This document shows positions 47,400-56,280 of a stretch of DNA of 64,000 bases, piece by piece; positions within the stretch are counted from its first letter, which is position 1; each line of letters begins with the position of its first letter. Origin of the DNA: DATMNR01 sp963702765 (GTDB lineage: Bacteria > Chloroflexota > Ktedonobacteria > Ktedonobacterales > Ktedonobacteraceae). Under the pieces are notes generated by a model. That model had not been told where the DNA came from, made no database searches, and worked only from the letters and a program-made list of their open reading frames with translations. Where the stretch lies: assembly GCA_963702765.1 (NCBI GenBank), contig CAVPEB010000039.1, forward strand, positions 20,929-84,928, written 5' to 3'. Both the position numbers and the translations under genes were made by a program.

Positions 47400-48263
47400 T
47401 CATAAATCGCGTCGTTGGAAGCGAATGGCGCCAATGATCGGCAACACGATACAGTACAAGATAGCCCAGATAAAGAGAGCCGTGGAAATAGGCTGAATAG
47501 AGGTAAAAGGTGTATCTAAATCCCTTAATACACCTCGTTGCTGGAGAATACTGTATAAGAAAGAGGGAATCAGGAAGTATGAGGCCCCGTGCCACAGCGC
47601 ATCGGTCGGTATAACTAGGTTGACAGCTGTTGTGATGTTCTGCACCGTTGGGCCTGGTGTCGTTATTAATTGTATAAAGCTCGCGAGAGGCGCTCCGATA
47701 AAGAGCATTATCACAATGGCGCCGTTAACCAGGGTAGGAAATAGCGTGCTGCCCAGGGTTGTAAGGGCCAGCAATACAAGCGTGCTGATTTCAAGCATGC
47801 CCAACGCGGAAAGAGCATTGTCCGGAAAGTATCCTGTTCTCCAGAAAATAAGCCCCAGGAAGGTAAAAAAGAGCATGGCTGTGTAGGTACAGAGAATCAG
47901 TGCATAGCCCAACCACTTGCCGAAGATGATTTCCGCCCTGTGCAGTGGCTTCGATACAATCACTGAAAAAGTACCGGCTTCGACCTCCCCAGATGTCATA
48001 TTAATGCTCAAAACGATGGTCATTGCCCCACTTAGCAAGTATGCTGCCCATACTGATAAAATAGTGATAATCATGTCGAATTCAAGTAGATAGAGTTGAG
48101 GATTGCTCTGTAATGGGGCATGCGCAAGTTGATTCGAATAGGCAGCGTTGAGCATGAGAGCGAAAACTGCCAGCAATAAAATATCGAGTAGTAGCATTGC
48201 CAGCAATAGCCAGCGATGAAAAGCTTCTTGAAGAGTGAAGCGTGTTATTAACAATAATCCCAT
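47400..48263 (-). CDS. ABC-2 type transporter permease
   Basis: This 287-aa membrane protein has six helices. It has LITRFTLQEAFHRWLLLAML at the N-terminus and the cytosolic loop NMTSGEVEAGTFSVIVSKPLHRAEIIFGKW cut here as NMTSGEVEAGTFSVIVSKP plus FGKWLGYALIL, typical of ABC-2 exporters. It lies 27 bp downstream of its ATPase on the same strand. The substrate is unknown. Confidence 0.88.
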   Translation of the reverse strand: MGLLLITRFTLQEAFHRWLLLAMLLLDILLLAVFALMLNAAYSNQLAHAPLQSNPQLYLLEFDMIITILSVWAAYLLSGAMTIVLSINMTSGEVEAGTFSVIVSKPLHRAEIIFGKWLGYALILCTYTAMLFFTFLGLIFWRTGYFPDNALSALGMLEISTLVLLALTTLGSTLFPTLVNGAIVIMLFIGAPLASFIQLITTPGPTVQNITTAVNLVIPTDALWHGASYFLIPSFLYSILQQRGVLRDLDTPFTSIQPISTALFIWAILYCIVLPIIGAIRFQRRDL

Positions 48264-48290
48264 GAGATGCTCCTCGAGCAGGTGCTTGTT

Positions 48291-49295
48291 TTATTGATGT
48301 AATGCATCGATCGTTTGGAAAAAGATTTGTTCGAGTGAGAGGTGCCTTGGTGCCAGTGTATAGAGACGTGCCCCACAGGTATGCACAATATCTGCGATAT
48401 CTGCTGACTGTTCGTCCCGCTCAATTTCAATCAAAAGTATGTCAGGTTTGTCTTCCTCGTGTTGAATATTGATGGCAACTGCATTAAGTCGCTTGAGCAA
48501 TTCCTCGTTTACGTGGTCGACTCGTAATTCGAGTATTTTCTTCTTGTCGAATAGTTCAGCAGGCGCTCCAACTTTCAGAATGCTTCCCTGGTTGATGATC
48601 GCTACACGATCACAAATAGCTTCTACATCGGCCAGTAAGTGCGAATTGAGAAAGATACTGGTGCCTTCCGCTTTGAGTTCGCGTAGCAGTTCGCGCATAT
48701 CACGCTGGCCGACAGGATCAAGACCAGATACCAGTTCGTCTAGAATGACTAAATCTGGTTTATGGATGATTGCCTGAGCTAATCCGATACGTTGCAGCAT
48801 ACCTTTAGAGAAGGTGCCTAGTTTCTGGTTTTCTCGTCCGGACAGTCCGACCATCTCTAACACTTCCGTGATGCGCTTTTCCAGGTAGGCACTTCTCATA
48901 CCATAGAGCCTGCCATGAAATTCAAGGAACTCCCGTGCCTTGAACCAGCGATGGAAAGATGGAAACTCAGGTAAGTAGCCAACTTGCTTGCGTGATCGAA
49001 CATGGTTGATTGGCTCGCCCAGTACGCGCACTGCGCCTTTAGTGGGTGCGACCAGACCTGTCAGTATCTTCACAACTGTACTTTTACCCGCGCCGTTTGG
49101 GCCTAAAAAGCCGAAAGCCTCGCCTCGATAGGTGACAAGGCTGATATCCTCTACTGCGATGATGTGTCCGTAAACTTTACGCAATCCTTCTATCTCAACA
49201 GCGGGTAATCGAGAATCATCCCTTATAGAGGCAACTCCTTTTTGTTGCGGTTGAGTAATCCCCGACCGCGTATCAAGGATTGAATCACTACTCAT
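48291..49295 (-). CDS. ABC-2 type transporter ATP-binding protein
   Basis: This 334-aa ATPase of the CcmA/NatA group has Walker A FLGPNGAGKSTVVKIL, the signature FSKGMLQRIGLAQAI, and Walker B LVILDELVSGLDPVGQRDM. The usual Pro after Glu in Walker B (DEP) is Leu here (DEL). It has the C-terminal extension seen in ABC-2 ATPases. It pairs with the permease downstream as a two-gene exporter. Confidence 0.92.
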   Translation of the reverse strand: MSSDSILDTRSGITQPQQKGVASIRDDSRLPAVEIEGLRKVYGHIIAVEDISLVTYRGEAFGFLGPNGAGKSTVVKILTGLVAPTKGAVRVLGEPINHVRSRKQVGYLPEFPSFHRWFKAREFLEFHGRLYGMRSAYLEKRITEVLEMVGLSGRENQKLGTFSKGMLQRIGLAQAIIHKPDLVILDELVSGLDPVGQRDMRELLRELKAEGTSIFLNSHLLADVEAICDRVAIINQGSILKVGAPAELFDKKKILELRVDHVNEELLKRLNAVAINIQHEEDKPDILLIEIERDEQSADIADIVHTCGARLYTLAPRHLSLEQIFFQTIDALHQ

Positions 49296-49324
49296 CTATA
49301 TATACTCATTTCTCTTCTCCCTAT

Positions 49325-49395
49325 GTCATCCTGAGCGTCGAGCGAAGGATCTAGCACTGGGGCAACGAGATCCTTCGCTCGACGCTCAGGATGAC
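49325..49395. repeat. Hairpin repeat, GTCATCCTGAGC family, copy 3 (perfect)
   Basis: Arms 49325-49352 and 49368-49395 are perfect 28-bp inverted repeats (arm begins GTCATCCTGAGCGTCGAGCG) with a 15-nt loop. This is the least diverged copy of the family in the window. Confidence 0.9.
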
Positions 49396-49484
49396 ACTCA
49401 CCATGACACGTGCTGCCCTTGACTTGCTTTAGCAAAGGCGCACCCCAAACCCCGGCAGAGGACGAAGTCCTCTGGACTCCCGTT

Positions 49485-50771
49485 TTAGTGTAATGAGTTT
49501 GCCGAGTTTAACAACTGGTTTGTGTTTGATATGGTGCCACCTACTGCATAGATAATACCATGTGTTTGCCAGACTACTGCACTTCCGGCAGGGAACTTTT
49601 TCAATTGTGGAATAGTGGTTGAAATGTTCTTGGTGAGCAGTAATCCCTGTGTGCTATGTACAGTGATGGATTTCGAGTCAATACCTGAAGGTATGGGTAA
49701 CGGCACTACACCACTATTCAGATCGATCTGCCTGAGTTGAGTGACAAGCTGAGGTGGCAGGCCCGGAATAGAAAGGGCTACATCGCGTAACTCTTGCAGT
49801 GAAGCGCTGCCAGTGGCATGCACAACAGGGCTTGGAAATTCGACTATCATGAATTGCGTTGTTGTCTGATTGCCGTATGAGATCACAACACCTGCAGTTG
49901 TAGTGACATCGTAGGTTGCTCCGTCCAGGTTAGACGGAATATGTACATTACCATAGCCATTTTTCACGAAGAACGCGTGTGCTTTACTTGCACTAAAGGT
50001 AAATGTGCCCTGGCCTGCACCGATGACACTGAAATCGGGCGTACCGGATATACCTTGAGGTAGAGTTTGCGGAACCAGGATTGAGAAGTTGACCATTTGC
50101 GCTGCCTGAGCTTGTGTCAAATGATCTTGAGTTTGCAGACTATCAGACTGGATTTGGATCGTACCCATATCTTGGAACGTTGGAATCGGACGCGAAGATA
50201 ATGACTGAACATCTTGCTTCGTTACCTGCACTGGCTGGAATTGCTGTATACTGAAAAGAGAAAGAAGCTGACTGGCTAATGCACCACTATTCGGTAAAAG
50301 TAACAATGCAACCAGTATGGCTGCAATGGCTGCTAAAAACCAGTTGCGCCGCGTTTGATACCATTTTTGTGGTGCTAGTTTCCTGGATGGTAAAACCTGG
50401 GTTGGTGCTTTCTTCGCCTGTGATCCTGAGTTCATCAATGAATGAATAGTGTCTGGTGTCTTCTCTGGTACGCTTTCTGGGGTCTCTATACTCTCCGAAG
50501 AGAATGCAGGTACTGCATTTTGACTCGTCGCTGCTATCGAGTTGTGTAGAAGTTGCTGGGCCTGCATGACATCGACAGCATCCGCGACCGTGTGATCTTC
50601 TTGTTGGTAAAAATCGTTCACTTCAAGGATCATCTTTTCCAATGCGGGATCCTGTTCAGCCTCATGCAAGACGAGCGCCATGGAATCAATATCTCCACGT
50701 TCCATAGCAAGCATGTAGCGCTGCAAAACCTGGAGGTGTCGTTGCGCATCAGGCGTAAGCTGTTCATTCAT
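49485..50771 (-). CDS. Anti-sigma-factor-like membrane protein
   Basis: This 428-aa protein has a cytosolic N-terminal helical region (QRHLQVLQRYMLAMERGDID), a Ser/Pro-rich linker, one TM helix (WFLAAIAAILVALLLLPN) and a long extracytoplasmic domain with beta-rich repeats. The start at 50771 is used because AAAGGAGAAAGCA precedes it, and it overlaps the sigma gene stop by 8 bp (translational coupling). A sigma gene followed by a one-TM protein is the classic ECF sigma/anti-sigma arrangement. No zinc HxxxCxxC motif is seen. Confidence 0.78.
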   Translation of the reverse strand: MNEQLTPDAQRHLQVLQRYMLAMERGDIDSMALVLHEAEQDPALEKMILEVNDFYQQEDHTVADAVDVMQAQQLLHNSIAATSQNAVPAFSSESIETPESVPEKTPDTIHSLMNSGSQAKKAPTQVLPSRKLAPQKWYQTRRNWFLAAIAAILVALLLLPNSGALASQLLSLFSIQQFQPVQVTKQDVQSLSSRPIPTFQDMGTIQIQSDSLQTQDHLTQAQAAQMVNFSILVPQTLPQGISGTPDFSVIGAGQGTFTFSASKAHAFFVKNGYGNVHIPSNLDGATYDVTTTAGVVISYGNQTTTQFMIVEFPSPVVHATGSASLQELRDVALSIPGLPPQLVTQLRQIDLNSGVVPLPIPSGIDSKSITVHSTQGLLLTKNISTTIPQLKKFPAGSAVVWQTHGIIYAVGGTISNTNQLLNSANSLH

Positions 50772-51411
50772 TGCTTTCTCCTTTTTGGTCATTCAGGTGT
50801 TGTTCGCTCCAGGCCAGACGAAGCCGCTTCAATGCGCGATGTAGCCTCACACGTGTCGCGCCAGGTGAAATGCCGAGCTTCTGAGCCAGGGCTTCTCGCT
50901 CGAAACCCTGGACGAATGCAAGCATCAAAATCTGCTGATCCTCGGGGGAGACGAGGGCGAGTAGTAACTCGGCCTGTTCATTCGCGGCGATTTCTTGGTC
51001 TGGTTCAGCAAATGTGTTTGTCGCGAGCTGATCGAACAGATCGCTCTCACTCAGGCCTTCTTCTTGCATAAGTGAAAGATCACTCATAGAAAGTTCCCGT
51101 TGAGAGCGTTTTATACGCTCATACTTTTTACGCTTGATAACGTTTATAGCTATACCCAAAAGCCAGGCCATCGGTTGGCCCGCAGGATTGAAACGGTCCG
51201 CGTGATCGAGAGCTTCTAGAACCACTTCCTGTAACACCTCAAGTGCCACTGTCGGTACTTCTTCACCACGTGCCAGTCCCATGCGCATTACATAGGATCG
51301 TATAATGCCGAGCAGCGAAGCAACATTATCGGTTATACATTCGATCAACTTTGTATTGTCGGAGTCAGCAGGTGTATTCAAGGTCACGCTACGAGCTTTA
51401 TTCGGATTCAT
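50764..51411 (-). CDS. ECF-type RNA polymerase sigma factor
   Basis: This 215-aa sigma factor has a region 2 with LEVLQEVVLEALDHADRFNP then GQPMAWLLGIAINVIKRKKY, and a region 4 with LALVSPEDQQILMLAFVQGF then ALAQKLGISPGATRVRLHRA. Regions 1 and 3 are absent, as in ECF sigma factors. An acidic linker joins the regions. It is the first gene of a coupled pair with the anti-sigma-like protein. Confidence 0.92.
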   Translation of the reverse strand: MNPNKARSVTLNTPADSDNTKLIECITDNVASLLGIIRSYVMRMGLARGEEVPTVALEVLQEVVLEALDHADRFNPAGQPMAWLLGIAINVIKRKKYERIKRSQRELSMSDLSLMQEEGLSESDLFDQLATNTFAEPDQEIAANEQAELLLALVSPEDQQILMLAFVQGFEREALAQKLGISPGATRVRLHRALKRLRLAWSEQHLNDQKGESNE

Positions 51412-51905
51412 CTATGAAATTCCTATTTCTCATTGAGGCGTTTCTTTCTGTCCCTACTAGTATATTCAATTTAGAGCCAGAAAACGTTACAGAGCAAAAA
51501 TGTGATCATTGTAAATGGTGCCTATCGATGCTATAATTAGAACATAAATTCAAATTGGAACAAATTGAGTACCTGTATCGTTCTTTCATAAAGGCACGAT
51601 TTACTGACTATTTGAAATAAGTGTAAAGTTTTCTCTTTTGCAAGGGGAATGTAGAAGGCATCTAAGCACTACCAACGCGATTCTACCTGTGCCATATTCA
51701 ACTCTACATTAGAATTCACCTTGACTCTCATATGCTATATGGTACACTAGTAGAAAATTGTATATTGTTGGAACAATACGGGCAATATGCGCTTTGACGT
51801 GGATTCAGGTTACACGTTCGCTCAGTGAAAATGGTAAGCACTTATCGGGTGGGACACAGAAGCTTCGTATCAGAAGAAATAATAATATGAAAGGTAAACA
51901 GGCAC
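51412..51905. other. Intergenic region between sigma gene and the acidic membrane protein gene
   Basis: No gene. Divergent promoters are expected. A possible plus-strand promoter is TTGACT (51721-51726), 16-bp spacer, TACACT (51743-51748), leaving a long leader of about 150 nt. Confidence 0.45.
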
Positions 51906-53165
51906 ATGGTTAAAGATGGTACTGAAAGAAGGTTGTACCGTAAGAGTCCAGGTAGACAGTACGGGTACGATTATGATCCATTGCATAGCCAGAGCCTGAC
52001 TGGAAATGGTCAACAAGCACATTCCAGCACATCTTTTCAGAGTGATTCATTAAGTACACGCGAGGGAACTGGTACGAGCACAGATCGTCATACGAGCGGG
52101 CTTTTGGGACCTCGTCCTGATCCAAGACGCACTCGCCAGCTCATTCGCAAGAACATTATTGCAAGCAAATCAAAATCCGCACTTGTCGACGATACTGGCG
52201 AACTTGATCCAGAACTGCGCGATCGCTATGGTTCTTCAGACGAAAAACCAGGAATGTATGAAGATCAGGTAGAAACTCCTATGTATCCTTCTCGACGTGT
52301 ACGATCCGCTCCATTGTCTCCAACTCCGCGTGAATATTATACAGAGTTTGACGAAGGCTATGAAGACGGAGCTTATGTAGATGACGAGGTGGAGTATATA
52401 GATCCAGACCTTGGATATGACTATGACTACGTCGACGGAGATGAAGATCCGCTCGCATATCGATTACCCTATAGTGAAGTGGCTCGTGGCAAACGTCGCA
52501 GCGAACCTCTGGAATACGATGAAGAAGAACAAGAAGAAGTCGTAAAGCCGAGTAAAAAGAAGAAGAAAGGCGTGTCCCGCCGCAAAATGCTGCTTATAGG
52601 GGCTGCAGCAGCAGGTACAGCGGTCGCAGGTTACGAGTTACTCCCCAAAGTACCCCATGCTCTCGAACAAGCTGGAACAAATGTCGAACACCAGATCCAG
52701 GAAGCCTTTAATAATGGTATGGCTGCTGGTGAAGAGGCAGTACGTAAAGAATTTATTAACGCCTTAGATACCATGGAAGGCGTTTCACTCGATGCGGCAA
52801 TTGGAGCCGCCAGGCTAACTCGTGTGGCCTATGATGTCTTTGTTTCTCCGCTCGTTACCCTCGCTGCTACAGTCGCAGACGATTTTCTATCTATTACTCT
52901 TGCTGCTCTCACCAAAGCTCGAAGTTGGCTGCAACAGATAAACGCTGATAATGCGACACTTGCCGCGCTCCAATCGGTACTGCAAAACTGGGTGAACCAG
53001 GCTCATACAATGCCAAAAAAGTTGCAGACTATTACTGAAACAGATCTTGATGGGGCACAAGCCTATCTGGCTGCATTACAAAGGAAAATTCATGAAGAGC
53101 AAGCCAAGCTGAATGGGCAGAGTACTTCAACAACACCGGCACCAAAGCCAACTCCCAAACATTGA
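51906..53165 (+). CDS. Hypothetical acidic protein with internal twin-Arg-like TM segment
   Basis: This 419-aa protein has no family I recognise. Residues 1-215 are hydrophilic, Tyr/Asp/Glu-rich and probably disordered (YDYDYVDGDEDPLAYRLP). A Lys-rich stretch ending KKKKKGVSRRKM leads into a hydrophobic helix LLIGAAAAGTAVAGYELLP around residue 225, similar to a Tat-type anchor but internal. The rest is alpha-helical and ends in Thr/Pro-rich KPTPKH. It is probably a membrane-anchored protein with a large cytosolic acidic tail. The start follows GAAAGGTAAACAGGCAC. Confidence 0.7.
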   Translation: MVKDGTERRLYRKSPGRQYGYDYDPLHSQSLTGNGQQAHSSTSFQSDSLSTREGTGTSTDRHTSGLLGPRPDPRRTRQLIRKNIIASKSKSALVDDTGELDPELRDRYGSSDEKPGMYEDQVETPMYPSRRVRSAPLSPTPREYYTEFDEGYEDGAYVDDEVEYIDPDLGYDYDYVDGDEDPLAYRLPYSEVARGKRRSEPLEYDEEEQEEVVKPSKKKKKGVSRRKMLLIGAAAAGTAVAGYELLPKVPHALEQAGTNVEHQIQEAFNNGMAAGEEAVRKEFINALDTMEGVSLDAAIGAARLTRVAYDVFVSPLVTLAATVADDFLSITLAALTKARSWLQQINADNATLAALQSVLQNWVNQAHTMPKKLQTITETDLDGAQAYLAALQRKIHEEQAKLNGQSTSTTPAPKPTPKH

Positions 53166-53339
53166 TCTTATGTAGTAACCAGCCATTCGGTAAAAGAGAG
53201 ATACTCAAGACTTGCTTGCCAACATCAAGGAACTTATAATCGAAGCTGTTGAACAGAAGGCTGAGGTTATGACTTCGAACTGTTGATCCACCAACACTTT
53301 TAGAGTTTGAGCGCCTGCTCAATCACCAGGAATCTCCTT

Positions 53340-53614
53340 TCATCTACTCTGCATGGGAAGCATCTTTTTTCGTACATTGATCGCATAAATCCCAAGAGCC
53401 ACAGCACCGACAGCAATGATCGCGACCAGCCATCCAGGAGCTTGTAAGTCAATGGCAGTAACAATAGCAAACCCATCAAAGAGGGAAATGAGAACAAATC
53501 CGATATGGCCAATGACGGCTCCTTGCCATCCTCCTCGGCAATGTGTGCATACTCAACCAGTTGTTCAATAGCACGTTCGATGCCCGACAACGGCAGTACA
53601 AATCCATACTTCAT
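53340..53614 (-). pseudogene. Small two-TM protein gene, frameshifted
   Basis: AAAGGAGAAACGCGCG precedes ATG 53614 (MKYGFVLPLSGIERAIEQLV then EYAHIAEED). That frame soon becomes an unnatural Leu-rich sequence. Another frame, entered near GGATGGCAAGG (about 53530), gives GWQGAVIGHIGFVLISLFDG, then two membrane helices, WLVAIIAVGAVALGIYAINV and RKK, to a stop at 53340. The N-terminus recalls LLM oxidoreductases, perhaps by chance. It directly follows the four-TM gene. Confidence 0.5.
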
Positions 53615-53649
53615 CGCGCGTTTCTCCTTTGGTTTTTCTCCAGCCATCA

Positions 53650-54108
53650 TTACGACCATCCTCTCCCCATACTTCTCCCAAACGCCCCTCCGATGGTAGC
53701 CAGCAGCACGCCCAGGACATTCAGCAGTAAAACCATCAGCAGAATGAAGGCTATGGTAAAGTCTAGTGAACTAGAAAACCTGTTCTCTGATTCCTGGAGC
53801 GCAATGATGGCAATGGTGAGGATGAGAGCAAGCATCACGATAGTAGCGCCTGTGAAGCCGGTTACAAAACCGGCTCTTGCTCCCGCTGACGCTCTTTCCT
53901 CACGGTGCGCTGTGAGGAAACCTGCCACTACCGGGAACCCAAGGTAAAGAACCAGCCCTGGTATAAACGACAAATTCGCCGCCACAAACATCCCAAAACG
54001 TGATAAGCCCAGGAAGAAAAGGAGTAACTGGATAAGGCCAAGGAGAACACCAAGGCCTATTTGTTGCAAGAGCAAAGGTACTCGCGAGAGGATGAGACGA
54101 GGTTGCAC
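53650..54108 (-). CDS. Small four-TM membrane protein, function unknown
   Basis: This 152-aa protein has about four hydrophobic helices (for example LGVLLGLIQLLLFFLGLSRF and TGATIVMLALILTIAIIALQ). It resembles general DUF-type membrane proteins of Chloroflexota with TAHREERASAGARAGFVTGF in a loop. The start is GTG, with CAGGAGAAAACA just upstream. It is the first of two small membrane-protein genes on this strand. Function unknown. Confidence 0.7.
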   Translation of the reverse strand: MQPRLILSRVPLLLQQIGLGVLLGLIQLLLFFLGLSRFGMFVAANLSFIPGLVLYLGFPVVAGFLTAHREERASAGARAGFVTGFTGATIVMLALILTIAIIALQESENRFSSSLDFTIAFILLMVLLLNVLGVLLATIGGAFGRSMGRGWS

Positions 54109-54681
54109 TGTTTTCTCCTGTTCGTTGCTCTAGCCGGCATGTAGGTACGCTTCGCATTTTCCTGATGGAGGACTTTCAAGGAAGAACTACATCACAAGCA
54201 GATTCATTCTCCCATCCCTCTGTTTTGTTGGCAGTCTGCGCTTTCAAAAAACGCTCTCCTATCTTACCACCTTCTTCCTATTCGAGTGGAGAGGCGCAGT
54301 TCATTGCACCTGGATACCGTCAAGGTCACATTCATCCTCAATCGCCAGCGTATCATCCTCGAACGCGCCAGCCATGCTAGATCTGCAATACCTGGAACTA
54401 GAAATTCATGAGCTTGACTTACATAAGCAAGCAAACTATCATTACTAACAAGTACTTCACCAGAATTGTAGCTAAGCTTAAAAGTACAGGCTCTTCATAG
54501 AATCTTTGCAAACGGAAAGGAGGTGACCTTTCATCACCTTGCCTCGATTGAGAGCAAGGGCTTCTAACACTCTTCAATAGCTTTACTCCTTTATACTGTA
54601 TTATCGTTCGTCGCTTTATGCGTATGGATTCGAGTATCTGTAGCAAACAAGGCTACGGTACTTTTTAGGAGGTTTAGCTCA
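54109..54681. other. Intergenic region before the APC permease
   Basis: No convincing gene. GAAAGGAGGTGACC at 54514-54527 is a very strong Shine-Dalgarno-like stretch; a short frame of about 13 codons follows. It could be a leader peptide for the permease. Otherwise nothing. Confidence 0.4.
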
Positions 54682-56207
54682 ATGGCAACAACTGCAGAGA
54701 GTGGTGGCGGCGAAGTCCTGCGTTCGGAACGCATCGCGGGAGGTATTCTGCCACCAGTGTTGAACACCTTCGACATGGTCGCTATCTTCGTTGCAATCGT
54801 CCTTTTCATCAGTAATTCCGCTATTCTTGCGGGGGGCGCTGGCTCCTCAGCCTATTTCTACTGGGTGCTCGGTTTCATCACCTTTCTCATTCCCGGTGCC
54901 ATCGTCACCGGGCAGCTCGGGCGCATGTTTCCCGGTGAAGGCTCCATCTACGTCTGGACCAACAAAGCCTTTGGCCCCTTCCTGGGCTTCTTCGCGGGCT
55001 TCTGTGCGTGGTGGCCAGGCATTTTAGTCATGATCGCCACTGGAGATGCAGTCGTCTCGCTGATCCAACAGCTTGGCACGCAATTCAACGTCAACCTGCT
55101 GGCAGAACCGTGGCAGCAGGGCGTGCTTATTCTGGCGGTGATTGCGTTCTCGTTCGTGCTGTCAGTCTTGCGCTTCCGTGTCACCCAGAACTTCGTCAAT
55201 ATTGTCTTTCTGGCCTATGGCGGAGCGATACTGCTGATCGGGCTGGCCGGGCTGCTCTCGATCTTTGGCGGGCACGGAACCCCCGTGAACTATGCCCCGC
55301 ATAGCTGGCTGCCCACGGCCGCGACAGCCACGTTCTACAGCGCAGTGATCCTGGCCCTACTGGGCATCGAAGTGCCGCTGAACATGGGGGTCGAGGTTGC
55401 TCACCCGCGTGCCATCACCCGTTACCTGTTCTGGGGATCAGCCGTGGTCATCGTAGGCTACCTGCTGGGAACCTTTGGTATCTTGAACGCGGTGCCACTG
55501 GCCGATCAGGGCAATCCATCGGCCGTAGCCGAAGCCGTGCAAAAGGGCTTTGGAGGCGCGGGAACCTTCCTGGGGATCCTGGTCAACATCATCTTCATCG
55601 GGTTCTTCATCTTCAACACCGCCGTGTATAACTATTCCTTCGGACGACTGCTCTTCGTGTCTGGTCTGGATCGGCGCTTGCCCACCGTGATGAGTAAAGT
55701 CAACCGCAACCGCGTGCCCTGGGTGGCAGTGCTGGTGCAGAGCTGCATTTCGGGCTTTTTCACCATCCTGGCCTTCATCCTGGTGCCCTACACGTTGTCG
55801 ACTGGCTTTAAACCAGCCGATCTCTCGACGGTGGTGTATGATATCCTGCAGGCAGCCGTGACCGTGATCTGGTGTGTCTCGATGGTGATCCTCTTCGTCG
55901 ATGTGATCATTATCCGGCACCGTTTCCACGAGAGGTTTCAAGCGATACGGATGGCGCCTGATTGGGTGTTCTACCTGTGCGCAGTCATCGGGACATCGCC
56001 ACAGGGTATGGCGTCTATGTTACCTTTACAGGTCCATGGACGGGGTTGCTGACCAATCAGCAGTGGGTGACGTGGATCGGTGGGATTGCCGTCATCTCGC
56101 TGGTGGTGGGCATTGTGGTCTTCTTCATCGGACAGGCGACCATCAAGACCAATGTCAGCGATGAGGAGATCATCGCTCAGGTGACTGGCGAACAGGCAAC
56201 AGGGTAA
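54682..56207 (+). pseudogene. APC-superfamily amino acid permease, single-base frameshift
   Basis: This permease of about 508 aa has twelve predicted helices. The first frame carries FVAIVLFISNSAILAGGAGS, FPGEGSIYVWTNKAFGPFLG (consensus substrate-binding region) and VAHPRAITRYLFWGS. The second carries IATGYGVYVTFTGPWTGLLT and a last helix to NVSDEEIIAQVTGEQ. One missing C near 55994 (GGGACATCG for GGGACCATCG) splits them. AGGAGGTTTAGCTCA precedes the ATG. Base composition is visibly richer in G and C than the flanking genes. Amino acid or amine uptake is inferred. Confidence 0.85.
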
Positions 56208-56220
56208 TGCCATTTCCTTA

Positions 56221-56271
56221 GAAAGCAAGAAATCGCCCTGGGGCATGGCCCCAGGGCGATTTCTTGCTTTC
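56221..56271. terminator. Bidirectional terminator hairpin between APC permease and ftsH
   Basis: Perfect 24-bp stem (56221-56244 with 56248-56271) and a 3-nt loop between two convergent genes. GAAAGCAAGAAATCGCCCTG begins the left arm. T-rich sequence follows weakly on the plus strand. Confidence 0.75.
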
Positions 56272-56280
56272 TTGTCTCTG

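Noticed and set aside
51906..53165. A Tat signal peptide in the acidic protein
   Set aside because: The SRRK-hydrophobic segment is at residue 215 or so, far from the N-terminus, so it is described as an internal membrane segment only.
53340..53614. An LLM oxidoreductase fragment
   Set aside because: Only about 30 N-terminal residues resemble LLM proteins and the rest forms two membrane helices, so the similarity may be chance.
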